DNA of 52,498 bases from Thermoplasmatota archaeon (lineage in GTDB: Archaea > Thermoplasmatota > Thermoplasmata > Thermoplasmatales > GCA-001856825), in assembly GCA_023381415.1 (NCBI GenBank), contig JAMCUN010000003.1, forward strand, positions 1 through 52,498, in the 5' to 3' direction. Shown one piece after another: positions 41,858-50,211 of this stretch (the stretch's first letter is position 1; each line of letters begins with the position of its first letter). The translations under genes and the position numbers were made by a program. The notes beneath the pieces were generated by a model. That model did not search any database. It saw nothing but the letters and a program-made list of their open reading frames with translations, and was not told the DNA's origin.

Positions 41858-42739
41858 TTACCCGAATTTCCTGAGCCAGAACCTGGCGATCTCCTCCCTC
41901 GTGGCAATCCATACCCTGTCCTTTCCCTTCACGTACCTGAGGAAGCGTTCAAGCGCTGGAATTCTCCCTGCCCTGCCAATGACCCTTACATGGAAGGCAG
42001 CTGACATCATTTTAGAGCTCTTGGCCGATTCCCTATAAAGCGTATCGAACGAATCCTTCAGGTAAGAGAAGAAATCGGAGCTATTTGAAAACCTGTTGAC
42101 AGGGTTCTGGAAGTGGAAATCGTTTGAATCAGGCGCATAAGGAACGATGAGCATTCCAGTCCCCTTATCGAAATAGGGTATGTCGTCTGCGTACGAATCT
42201 GAATCGTAGATGAAGTTGTCGAATTCACTTATGATCCTCAGTGTGTTCTCGCTCGGCTCCCTCGCGTAGAAGCCCACAGGCTTCCTTCCTGTGATATCTT
42301 CAATCATTTCTATTGATTTCCTGACCTCATCCCTCTCCATCTCTGGTGACATTCTGTACAGCTCCGTCCAGGAAAAGCCGTGGTCGCATATCTCGTGACC
42401 TCCTTCAGTTATGCTCTTCGCAGCCTCCCTGTTCACGTCGAGGGATTTCGCCGTTGCGTAGAAGGTTGCTTTTGTACCATACTTTCTCAGCATTGCAAGA
42501 ACCCTCCAGATTCCCACCCTTTGGCCGTACTCATATACTGATTCCATTCCAACATCCCTGACATTAGTGTCCACCGGACCAAATTCACCTATCGTCTCTA
42601 TTGTGCCGTCGGTCTGAACGGAGTGTTCTCCACCCTCCTCGTAGTTGAACACCAGTGAAAGTGCAAGCGTATTACCTCCAGGCCACTTGAACTTTGGAGG
42701 GAATTGGCCGTATCCTATGAAATCCCTGGGGTTACCCAT
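41858..42739 (-). CDS. PuuE-like polysaccharide-deacetylase-fold hydrolase (allantoinase/cyclic imidase type)
   Basis: A 293-residue NodB-fold protein of the subgroup that includes the PuuE allantoinase and cyclic imide hydrolase, not of the sugar-deacetylase subgroup. Features are RDFIGYGQFPP at the N-terminus, VFNYEEGGEHS, ATFYATAKSL, GGHEICDHGFSW, YDSDSYADDIPYF, MLIVPYAPDSNDFHF and the late MSAAFHVRVIGRAGRIPALERFL. It should open a cyclic ureide or imide; the exact substrate is unknown. No other purine-degradation gene is visible. It lies near the two cyclase-family hydrolases. Confidence 0.85.
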   Translation of the reverse strand: MGNPRDFIGYGQFPPKFKWPGGNTLALSLVFNYEEGGEHSVQTDGTIETIGEFGPVDTNVRDVGMESVYEYGQRVGIWRVLAMLRKYGTKATFYATAKSLDVNREAAKSITEGGHEICDHGFSWTELYRMSPEMERDEVRKSIEMIEDITGRKPVGFYAREPSENTLRIISEFDNFIYDSDSYADDIPYFDKGTGMLIVPYAPDSNDFHFQNPVNRFSNSSDFFSYLKDSFDTLYRESAKSSKMMSAAFHVRVIGRAGRIPALERFLRYVKGKDRVWIATREEIARFWLRKFG

Positions 42740-42833
42740 CCTGATAATATGAAGTGCTCGGAGAAAAAAGTAACTGTCTCATGGCTTTACCGTTATAAGT
42801 ACTCCTCAGTTGCTATCGAACTTTATGCACTCC

Positions 42834-44204
42834 TCACAGTTTCTTAAGTTCCTGTATGATCTTGGAAATCGACTCCTGCGCGTCTCCGTAGAGCATCTTC
42901 GTTTTCTCCATGTAGAAGAGGTCGTTCTCTATCCCTGCGAACCCCTTTCCAGCCCCCCTTTTCAGTACGATAACGTTCTTCGACTTGTCCACGTCCAGGA
43001 TCGGCATGCCGTAGATCGGAGTGCCCTGTATCCTTGCAGCCGGGTTCACAACGTCGTTCGCCCCTATGACAAGTGAAACGTCGACATCCTGGAATGCCCT
43101 GTTCGCCTCGTCCCTGTCCTGGAGGAGGTCGTACGAAACTCCTGCCTCCGCCAGAAGGACGTTCATGTGCCCGGGCATCCTCCCTGCGACTGGATGTATT
43201 GCAAAGAACACCTTTATACCCTTCGATATCAGGAGGTCTGTTAGGTCCCTCACCTTGAACTGGGCCTGCGCTGATGCCATTCCGAATCCCGGCACTATCG
43301 CAACAGTTGATGCGTATGCGAGCATGACTGCAACATCCTCGCTACTGATGGGCTTGAGGTTTCCTGAGATCGTCCTGTTCTCTTCCTGCGTCCTTCCAAA
43401 TCCTCCTGCAAGGATTGCACCGACAGATCTGTTCATCGCCCTTGCCATGGCTAGAGTGAGGATCGTTCCTGCAGCACCTACAAGTATTCCAGCAACGACC
43501 ATGGCGTAGTTCGAGATAGCGAACCCCTCCAGGCCTACCGCTATTCCGGTCATTGCGTTGTAAAGCGATATCAGAACCGGCATGTCTGCCCCTCCGATCG
43601 GAAGTCCCATCAGGAAGCCGTATCCTATTGTCAGGACGAAGAAAGGTACAAGCGCATTCCTGTACGGCAAGAGCAGGCCGAAGTGTGTCAGGTAGGAAAC
43701 TCCAAAAAACACTCCTACCGCAGCCACTGCAAGGTTAAGCGCCTGCTGCAGCTGGAAAGTCACTGGCTTCTGCCTCATCCATCCCTGGAGTTTCAGGAAT
43801 GCTATTATGCTGCCTGCAATAGATACATTACCTATCAAAGCACCCACGAGTGCTATTGTGATGTTGAAGGAGGATGAGCTGCCCCTGATAAGTTCGATCG
43901 CAGCTATTGTCGATGCTGCCCCGGCACCCATTCCGTTGTAAATTGCGACCATCTGCGGCATGTTGACTATCGCAACCTTCCTTGCAGCCACGTAACCTAA
44001 TGTGGCCCCTATCAATATTGCAGGGAATATCAGGACCAGATTGGAAATACCTGGAAGGAAGAAAGTGGCTCCGATCGAAAATGCCATCGCTATTCCCGCC
44101 CAGAGTATACCGCTTCTAGCAGTTGCAGGGTTTCCCATCCTGATTAGTCCTATGACGAACGCCACTATTGTGAGGACGTATATGGGGTCGGTTACGTCTA
44201 TCAC
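42834..44204 (-). CDS. pntB: NAD(P) transhydrogenase, beta subunit
   Basis: A 456-residue subunit. About the first 260 residues form the membrane domain with roughly nine helices (MGAGAASTIAAIEL, GGADMPVLISLYNAMTG). The C-terminal domain binds NADP(H), with VPGFGMASAQAQ, HPVAGRMPGHMNVLLAEAG and IGANDVVNPAAR. With the two alpha-type subunits it couples hydride transfer between NADH and NADP+ to proton translocation. It overlaps pntA2 by 4 bases in the order pntA1-pntA2-pntB. Confidence 0.96.
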   Translation of the reverse strand: MIDVTDPIYVLTIVAFVIGLIRMGNPATARSGILWAGIAMAFSIGATFFLPGISNLVLIFPAILIGATLGYVAARKVAIVNMPQMVAIYNGMGAGAASTIAAIELIRGSSSSFNITIALVGALIGNVSIAGSIIAFLKLQGWMRQKPVTFQLQQALNLAVAAVGVFFGVSYLTHFGLLLPYRNALVPFFVLTIGYGFLMGLPIGGADMPVLISLYNAMTGIAVGLEGFAISNYAMVVAGILVGAAGTILTLAMARAMNRSVGAILAGGFGRTQEENRTISGNLKPISSEDVAVMLAYASTVAIVPGFGMASAQAQFKVRDLTDLLISKGIKVFFAIHPVAGRMPGHMNVLLAEAGVSYDLLQDRDEANRAFQDVDVSLVIGANDVVNPAARIQGTPIYGMPILDVDKSKNVIVLKRGAGKGFAGIENDLFYMEKTKMLYGDAQESISKIIQELKKL

Positions 44205-44494
44205 TTATCACCACCCCGCTTCTTGAACATCGCGAGCATCCGTTCGGTGACGACGTATCCGCCGACTACGTTCAGCGTGGCCATTACCACGCCAACAAAA
44301 CCTATCACCCTCTCGATGTCGTTCGTGGCATATCCAAGCGCCAGTATGGCACCTACCAGAACTATGCCATGAACAAAATTGGACCCTGACATCAGGGGGG
44401 TATGAAGAATGACTGGAACGTGGCTTATCACCTCATACCCGACGAAGACTGCGAGCAGGACTATATACAGCCATGCCCAGTCAGTTATGATCAT
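44201..44494 (-). CDS. NAD(P) transhydrogenase, membrane part of the alpha subunit
   Basis: A 97-residue membrane protein with three helices (YIVLLAVFVGYEVISHVP, FVHGIVLVGAILALGYA, VIGFVGVVMATLNVVGGYVV), corresponding to the C-terminal membrane domain of PntA. TPLMSGSNFVHGIVLVGA is a family hallmark. It is a separate gene, as in several bacteria and archaea, overlapping both neighbours by 4 bases. Confidence 0.95.
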   Translation of the reverse strand: MIITDWAWLYIVLLAVFVGYEVISHVPVILHTPLMSGSNFVHGIVLVGAILALGYATNDIERVIGFVGVVMATLNVVGGYVVTERMLAMFKKRGGDK

Positions 44495-45636
44495 TTCTTC
44501 TCCCCCTCTACCTTTGCTGGAGGGGGGAAAGTCACCCTCCCTTCGTTACAAATCATGCACGCCGCCAGCAGATCGTCCTTGTCGGGTCCCACTATATTTG
44601 AATCCTTGTCAATCAGCACGGAGAGGAATGACGACATGTTCCTCGAGTACATCTGGCTCGCATTTATTGGCGCTTCAGATTGAGGGTTCACCGACCCTAT
44701 TATCTTGACCCCATTGTAGTCGATGATCTTCCCCTGTTGACTGATTTCACAATTCCCTCCTGAGTCGGCCATTATATCAACTATGACGCTGCCAGGCCTC
44801 ATCTTTGAGACCGCTGCCGCACTCAGTACCATTGGAGCCTTTTTACCTGGAACACCTGCAGCTGTTATGAGCAGGTCAGCAGAAGCTATTGCCGCTTCTA
44901 GCATCTCCTTCTCCTTCCTCTTCTCCTCTTCTGTCAGTTCCCTTGCATATCCACCTGCTCCTTCCGCGTTTATCCCCACCTCAAGGAATTTAGCCCCAAG
45001 GCTCCTTACATCATCCCCTGCTGCCCTCCTTACGTCGTAGGCAGTCACTGATGCACCTAGCCTCTTCGCTGTTGCGATGGCCATAAGTCCTGCAACGCCC
45101 GCTCCTATCACCAGAACGTTGGCAGGCTTCACAGTTCCTGCAGCCGTAGTAAGCATCGGCATCAGCCTAGGTGAATGGTATGCACCTATGATTGCTGCTC
45201 GATATCCCGCTACAGCTGATTGTGATGAGAGGACGTCCATTGACTGGGCCCGTGTCGTCCTGGGGAGTAGTTCGAGCGAATACACCCTTAGCTTCCTTTC
45301 TGCCAGCTTCTGGTGCAGGGAGCCGTACCTTAGGGGGTATATCTGGCCGACTAGGATGGAGTTTGGCTTGAAGTAAGGCAGATCAGACTCGTCCGGCCTT
45401 CCTAGCATCAGCACTAGGTCTGATCGTGAGACTATTCCATGACGGTCATCTGTAGTTCCGCATCCAGCAGAAGCGTAGTCCGAATCAGTGAATCCAGCCT
45501 TCATTCCGGCCCCAGACTCGACAAGTACCTCCATTTTCCTCGAAATCAGTTTCTTTGCATCCTCAGGAACTAGTGCAACCCTGTTCTCACTTTCAGACGT
45601 TTCATCCAGAATTCCAATGGTTATCTGCAAGTTCAC
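44491..45636 (-). CDS. pntA: NAD(P) transhydrogenase, soluble alpha subunit (NAD-binding)
   Basis: A 381-residue soluble subunit of the alanine-dehydrogenase/PNT family. Typical parts are ENRVALVPEDAKKL, MKAGFTDSDYASAGC, RAQSMDVLSSQSAVAGY, the NAD-binding VIGAGVAGLMAIATAKRLGA, DVRRAAGDDVRSLGAKF and VPGKKAPMVLS. RAQSMD distinguishes transhydrogenase from alanine dehydrogenase. The start is GTG at 45636 with AGGTAGGT before it; a TTG at 45630 is possible. It is the first gene of the pnt operon. Confidence 0.95.
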   Translation of the reverse strand: MNLQITIGILDETSESENRVALVPEDAKKLISRKMEVLVESGAGMKAGFTDSDYASAGCGTTDDRHGIVSRSDLVLMLGRPDESDLPYFKPNSILVGQIYPLRYGSLHQKLAERKLRVYSLELLPRTTRAQSMDVLSSQSAVAGYRAAIIGAYHSPRLMPMLTTAAGTVKPANVLVIGAGVAGLMAIATAKRLGASVTAYDVRRAAGDDVRSLGAKFLEVGINAEGAGGYARELTEEEKRKEKEMLEAAIASADLLITAAGVPGKKAPMVLSAAAVSKMRPGSVIVDIMADSGGNCEISQQGKIIDYNGVKIIGSVNPQSEAPINASQMYSRNMSSFLSVLIDKDSNIVGPDKDDLLAACMICNEGRVTFPPPAKVEGEKK

Positions 45637-45746
45637 CTACCTTTTCTCCGATAAATGATCTTCATTAATACCTATCGTTTCATTTCTTGGTACTTTCTTT
45701 CTGCCAGCAATCATAACAGTTTAATCTCAGTTCTCCCTCCTTCGGT

Positions 45747-46355
45747 GTGAAGCTTGCGGAGAATATTGAGTTGATAGATGGTACAATGGCAAACTGCTAT
45801 TCAGTCAAGATTGAAAACAGGAATGTCCTCATAGATGCGGGCATGAAGAGTTCCTCGAAGAAGATAATTAACTACTACAGATCGATGAATTCAAAACCTG
45901 ATATCGTCCTGATCACCCACTGCCACACGGACCACATAGGTGGCCTGTCCGACCTGTTCTCGGAATTCCACCCCCAGATATTCATCCCAGACAAGGAGCT
46001 GGGAATTGCCAGTGGGAAGGAGAAGATGCCTACGAGGGGAGGGGTTATGTCTGCTGTGGCCGGCCTGATGAAAGCTAGGCCTCTTGAAGATGTCCGGCCT
46101 TTGAGCGAGCTTTCAGAGCAGGGCATTAAACCTGTTGATACCAACGGTCACACCCCTGGGAGCACGTCGTTCAGCTTCGAAGGTATGGGTGCAATTTTTG
46201 TGGGTGATGCTGTATTCGAGAAAGATGGGAAATACGAGTTCAACAGGTCTTTCACCCTCGACCCGGAAAATGCGGAGAAATCCATAAAGAGGATCCTCGA
46301 GTTCCACGGAGCAGTGGCCTACCCCGGACACGGGAAGCAGTTCAGGATCCCTTGA
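45747..46355 (+). CDS. Metallo-beta-lactamase-fold hydrolase
   Basis: A 202-residue MBL-fold enzyme. Metal ligands are in LITHCHTDHIGG (HxHxDH), in NGHTPGSTSF (His), in AIFVGDAVF (Asp) and in YPGHGKQF (last His). The compact size matches glyoxalase II-like or lactonase-like members; the substrate is unknown. The start is GTG at 45747, with TTTAATC at about 45719-45725 at leaderless distance. The 3' end overlaps the convergent epimerase gene by 14 bases. Confidence 0.9.
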   Translation: MKLAENIELIDGTMANCYSVKIENRNVLIDAGMKSSSKKIINYYRSMNSKPDIVLITHCHTDHIGGLSDLFSEFHPQIFIPDKELGIASGKEKMPTRGGVMSAVAGLMKARPLEDVRPLSELSEQGIKPVDTNGHTPGSTSFSFEGMGAIFVGDAVFEKDGKYEFNRSFTLDPENAEKSIKRILEFHGAVAYPGHGKQFRIP

Positions 46356-47283
46356 CGCTGCTTTCTTTTGCGTCCTTCATTTCCCCTTCAGCCAGCAGGT
46401 CCTTAAGCGCCTCGCTTATGCCTGGAAACTTGAAATTGAACCCTGAGTCAATGAGTCTCTTAGGGACGACCTTTTGACCGCTGAAAATTGAGTACTTGCT
46501 CCCCTCACCAAGCAGCAGGTTCGCCATTGCCGGACCCATCCTTATCCTGATCTTCCTCCCACTTTCCATTGCCAGAATGTTCATCATTCCATCCATTCTG
46601 AGAGGGTTTGGAGAAACAACATTATAAGGTCCGTCGAAGCCGATCTGCGTCATGAAAACGATCGAGGAGATGGCATCGTCTATGTGCACCCATGACTTCC
46701 AGCTCTCCCTTCCCTTGAGGTTGAAAGATACGCCAGAATTGATGCCTCGCATAAGCTGTGGGAACGCACCTCCATCCCTGCCGAGTATTACACCAAAGCG
46801 CGGTATCAGGAGCTTCACCTCCCTATCTATCTTCCTGGCCTCCTCCTCCCAGCTTACGCACAGGTTAGCCAGGTAATCGTCACCGGGCTTGGAGTCCTCG
46901 TCCACTGCCTTTCCTTCCACGTCTCCATAGTAACCTACGGCCGATGCATTCACGAAGTACTTCGGCCTTTCCTTTGAGGAATTGATGGCTTTTACGATAG
47001 TGGAAGTGCTTCTTATCCTCGATTCCAGCATTTCCTTCTTGTAGGCTTCGGACCATTTCTTCTCTATACCTGCTCCGGACAGGTTCACGATCATGTCGTA
47101 TCCTTCCACCAGCTTTGATGATTTCTCTTCATTGCTCAGCGAGTCCCAGGTGATCTGTTGGAAAGGTAAGGAGGGGTTGGGGGACCTTGTTACTATCGCC
47201 ACCTCCCCGCCACTCTCCCTTATCCTCCTTGAAAGGTGCCTGCCGATGAACCCGGATCCTCCAGCTATCAAAACCTTGAGCAT
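46342..47283 (-). CDS. TIGR01777-type NAD-dependent epimerase-like protein
   Basis: A 313-residue extended-SDR protein. The NAD(P)-binding loop is LIAGGSGFIGRHLS at residues 5-18. IVNLSGAGIEKKW and FVNASAVGYYGD followed by SWVHIDDAISSIVFM mark the TIGR01777 family (YfcH/SDR39U1), whose substrate is unknown. YYG stands where SDRs have YxxxK. A C-terminal DUF1731-like segment (VPKRLIDSGFNFKFPGISEAL) is present, as usual for this family. Confidence 0.9.
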   Translation of the reverse strand: MLKVLIAGGSGFIGRHLSRRIRESGGEVAIVTRSPNPSLPFQQITWDSLSNEEKSSKLVEGYDMIVNLSGAGIEKKWSEAYKKEMLESRIRSTSTIVKAINSSKERPKYFVNASAVGYYGDVEGKAVDEDSKPGDDYLANLCVSWEEEARKIDREVKLLIPRFGVILGRDGGAFPQLMRGINSGVSFNLKGRESWKSWVHIDDAISSIVFMTQIGFDGPYNVVSPNPLRMDGMMNILAMESGRKIRIRMGPAMANLLLGEGSKYSIFSGQKVVPKRLIDSGFNFKFPGISEALKDLLAEGEMKDAKESSVKGS

Positions 47284-47335
47284 CGAACTTTCATCCCTGC
47301 TTTCAGATTCCTGACCTGTAACCTGAAATTAAACA

Positions 47336-47632
47336 TTACGGAGAAGATGTGACTGAGAATTTGGTTGGAACTGTGCCCGAAGGAAGAGGGGGATCGACGA
47401 TCATCCTGAACGGTATCCCGTTCTTCTGGCAAAACGCATCAATCTCATATACCTGAACTTCAACGACCTTGTCCCCAATCTTCTTCGTCGTCGGGAATGT
47501 GTTGTAGTAGATTGAAGAAGTGTCTTCCTGAGGATCCTTTCTGTCTGAATACTCGACCTTCACCTTATAGCTGTGGTTCAGATCGCATATCGGGCACTTC
47601 AGCATCGAGACATTAATCTCTAGATCGGGCAT
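47336..47632 (-). CDS. Hypothetical small protein with a CPIC motif
   Basis: A 98-residue soluble, beta-rich protein of unknown family, with CPIC at residues 13-16 and one more Cys in DAFCQKN. A single metal site or a disulfide is possible but not shown. GTAAATATC at about 47653-47661 on the minus strand is 25 bases before the ATG, supporting a leaderless independent gene. Confidence 0.65.
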   Translation of the reverse strand: MPDLEINVSMLKCPICDLNHSYKVKVEYSDRKDPQEDTSSIYYNTFPTTKKIGDKVVEVQVYEIDAFCQKNGIPFRMIVDPPLPSGTVPTKFSVTSSP

Positions 47633-47733
47633 GTTTCATGATTTAGTCTTGATATTTACGAATTTGTCTAAGGGCGGGGAGTAGGGGAAACGGACGGGGT
47701 GATGGTAGTTGCATATTCAACTATTTTAAGCAA

Positions 47734-48657
47734 ATGATCATTTTGGAGACGTCAAGATGGTGGCAGTTGCTGGATAAAGTGATGAAACTGGCAGATATTT
47801 CATCTCGTGGCGGGAAGGTACCTCCCGTATACCTGTATCTTGTGTTCATTCTCCCTGGTCTCGCGTATTCAATACACGTCACAGGGAGGATTGACTTCAT
47901 CCCATTTGCCCTGATATCAATAGCGATCGTCCCTCTCGTCATAGCGACCAACCTGTACGACGATTATTTTGATTTCGTAAACGGTTACGATCGTGAGGAT
48001 TCCCCAAATACTCAGTACCGGCGCCATCCCATATTCTACTACAAAGTCTCAAGGAGATACCTCATTGGATGGGCGGTATTCTTTTCTCTTGTCTATATAT
48101 TCATGAGCTTCCTAATATCCATTCGTTACGGGCTGGAACTGAACGTAGTTTCATTGATAGGACTCGTCCTTGGCTACGGATACACCGGCCCTCCCTTTGG
48201 GTACAAGTATTTCGGGCTGGGAGAGGTTGGCGTCTTCATCTCCTCCATTGCTGCGAGCGAGTTCATTTCTGTTGCCGCTATCGGCAGGTTTTCCCTTGTT
48301 TCTATCCCCTATTTCGTGCCATACGCTCTCCTTATCTCCCTTCTCCTCTTCATTGGAAACTACAGGGACATCGAGTCGGACAGGAAGTCTGGGATCAGGA
48401 CGCTCGCGTCCCTGCTTGGAAAGGAAAGATCGAGCATGGCCCCTGCTGTAGTTTTCTCAATGTTCTATTTTACCATAGCAGTTCTCTATTTCGCGGGCAT
48501 ATACAACACATTGAGCCTGATCATACTTTTAACATCACCGTTCGCATACTACTTTTCCAGCAGGTGGTGGGGAATAGAGGGGAGCAGATTCGAGAGGTAC
48601 GCGGGGCCGTTTCTCTTTGGCATCATCATTTCACTTATTATCCTTTTACTTCTATGA
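47734..48657 (+). CDS. UbiA/MenA-family prenyltransferase
   Basis: A 307-residue membrane enzyme with about eight or nine helices. The first Asp-rich motif is NLYDDYFDFVNGYDRED (near residues 71-87), and the second is GNYRDIESDRKSGIRTLAS (near 208-226). The pattern best fits 1,4-dihydroxy-2-naphthoate polyprenyltransferase (MenA), which attaches the isoprenoid tail in menaquinone synthesis, but other UbiA substrates cannot be excluded. The start may be ATG 47734 or ATG 47782. It would supply quinone for the complex I encoded at 170-9637. Confidence 0.85.
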   Translation: MIILETSRWWQLLDKVMKLADISSRGGKVPPVYLYLVFILPGLAYSIHVTGRIDFIPFALISIAIVPLVIATNLYDDYFDFVNGYDREDSPNTQYRRHPIFYYKVSRRYLIGWAVFFSLVYIFMSFLISIRYGLELNVVSLIGLVLGYGYTGPPFGYKYFGLGEVGVFISSIAASEFISVAAIGRFSLVSIPYFVPYALLISLLLFIGNYRDIESDRKSGIRTLASLLGKERSSMAPAVVFSMFYFTIAVLYFAGIYNTLSLIILLTSPFAYYFSSRWWGIEGSRFERYAGPFLFGIIISLIILLLL

Positions 48658-48719
48658 CGAAACGTTTGCAAAGAATAAGAAATGGTTAAATCCAGATTGT
48701 GCTCTCATTGGTGATACCT

Positions 48720-49175
48720 ATGGACGAGTTCGACAGGCGCATTTTGAAACTGCTCCGGGAGGACGCTACACTGTCTCTGAAGGAGATAGGAAAGAGGGTC
48801 GGGCTTTATTCCCCTTCTGCAATAAGCAAGCGCATTGAAGTACTGCGTATGAATGGGTATATCAAGAGGATAACTGCGACTATAGACTACACGAAGATGG
48901 GCTTCTCCTTTGTCACTCTCACAATGATAAGGGGAAAGTACGGGGGCAACTACAAGGATGTCATAGCGGAGAAGTTGAAAAAGATACCCGGGATAGTCTC
49001 AGTCTATTTCCTTCTTGGAGACATAGACTTCCTGATACAGACAGTGTCTAAGAGCAAGGACGATTACTCAAAGATACTCGACAGGATTTCATCCATAGCG
49101 GAGATAGAACGCTCAGACACAAGGACCGTTCTGCAGACATACAAGGAGATGGATTTCGGGTCAGTGGAGATATGA
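48720..49175 (+). CDS. Lrp/AsnC-family transcription regulator
   Basis: A 151-residue regulator with an N-terminal helix-turn-helix (MDEFDRRILKLLREDATLSLKEI as usual for Lrp, then SPSAISKRIEVLRMNGYI) and a RAM effector domain (GKYGGNYKDVIAEKLKKIPG, LGDIDFLIQTV). It is a paralogue of the regulator at 19692-20195; both share GKYGxNY, LKKxPGI and EIERxDTR. The ATG at 48720 is chosen because MDEFDRRIL is the usual beginning. It converges with the Opp-type ATPase operon, a possible target. Confidence 0.88.
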   Translation: MDEFDRRILKLLREDATLSLKEIGKRVGLYSPSAISKRIEVLRMNGYIKRITATIDYTKMGFSFVTLTMIRGKYGGNYKDVIAEKLKKIPGIVSVYFLLGDIDFLIQTVSKSKDDYSKILDRISSIAEIERSDTRTVLQTYKEMDFGSVEI

Positions 49176-49188
49176 CATCCCGATACCG

Positions 49189-50211
49189 TCAGTCGGAGGC
49201 ACCGTTCGATCCTCCATTCCTTCCATCGACTGATTCGCCGTGGTCTCCGCCGGCGTAATCGTAAAGCCAGCACTTGACAAGTGTCTTTCCAAGGTCGAAG
49301 GTTGGAGGAGGTTTCTCGCACTGCAGGAACTTCTTGCTGCACGAATTCTGGTATATGCACCCCTCCCTGCTGGGCTCCCCTGATTCCCTCGCTGCTGAGA
49401 ACCCGTCATTAGAAGTGAACGACAGGTTTGCGCCGATGAGATCAGCGGTGTACGGGTGCCTCGGGTGTTCGAATATCTCGTACGTGTTCCCCTGCTCAAG
49501 TATCTGCCCGTAGTAGAGGACAGCCACCCTTTCGCACATATGCTTTATGACGTTCAGGTCGTGAGTGATGAAGATGTAACTGATAGAGAGCTCGTTCTTC
49601 AGCCTCAAAAGAAGATTGAGGATCTGCGCCTGGATGGATACGTCCAGTGAGCTTGTTGGCTCATCCAGGACAAGTATCTTCTTTCCCCCCACAAGCGTCC
49701 TTGCCAGGCTGACCCTTTGTTTCTCCCCTCCGCTGAGTTCTGTTGGGAACGACTCCAATTTGCTCCCTGGGAGCTCGACTAGTTCGGAAGCTTCCATTAT
49801 CTTGGCCTCCATCTGCCTCTCGCTAAGTTTCTTCTGGTCAGGTATCCCCTCCGATATTATCTCCGATACAGTCACCCTTGGATTGAGGCTCCCTACAGGG
49901 TCCTGGAAGACGATACCTATGTTCTTCCTCAAAAGCAGAACATCCTCCTTCTTGTTTAGATCCAGATGCTTCCCGTTCAGTCTTATCCTGCATTCCCTTG
50001 GCCTGTAGATGCCGACGAGGGTCCTTGCCAGTGTTGTCTTCCCTGATCCGGTCTCCCCGACGATTCCGAACGTCTCCCCCTGCTTTATGTTGAATGATAT
50101 TGAATCCAGTACCTTCTTCCACCTCTCCTGCTCCCTACCTGCCTTGAATAGCTTCGTCTTCCTCTTGAACTGGACTGTCAAGTTCTCTACTTCGAGTATA
50201 GGTTCATTCAT
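49189..50211 (-). CDS. Oligopeptide-type ABC transporter ATPase (OppF/DppF-like)
   Basis: A 340-residue ATPase. Walker A is GETGSGKTTLA, the Q-loop is IVFQDPVGSLNPR, the signature is ELSGGEKQRVSL and Walker B is ILVLDEPTSSLD. The C-terminal extension with several Cys (GCIYQNSCSKKFLQC) matches the Opp/Dpp C-terminal domain. ATG at 50211 overlaps the OppD-like stop by 8 bases. No cognate permease or binding protein is seen in the window. Confidence 0.92.
   Translation of the reverse strand: MNEPILEVENLTVQFKRKTKLFKAGREQERWKKVLDSISFNIKQGETFGIVGETGSGKTTLARTLVGIYRPRECRIRLNGKHLDLNKKEDVLLLRKNIGIVFQDPVGSLNPRVTVSEIISEGIPDQKKLSERQMEAKIMEASELVELPGSKLESFPTELSGGEKQRVSLARTLVGGKKILVLDEPTSSLDVSIQAQILNLLLRLKNELSISYIFITHDLNVIKHMCERVAVLYYGQILEQGNTYEIFEHPRHPYTADLIGANLSFTSNDGFSAARESGEPSREGCIYQNSCSKKFLQCEKPPPTFDLGKTLVKCWLYDYAGGDHGESVDGRNGGSNGASD

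Noticed and set aside
41858-42739. Chitin or peptidoglycan deacetylase function for the NodB-fold protein
   Set aside because: The whole-length motif pattern follows the PuuE/cyclic imidase subgroup, and a Thermoplasmata cell would have no peptidoglycan wall.
44491-45636. Alanine dehydrogenase as the product of the first pnt gene
   Set aside because: The RAQSMD motif and the overlap with the membrane transhydrogenase genes show it is the transhydrogenase alpha subunit.
48069-48689. Plus-strand open frame of 206 codons inside the UbiA-family gene
   Set aside because: A shifted frame of the prenyltransferase, whose Asp-rich motifs and membrane helices lie in the other frame.
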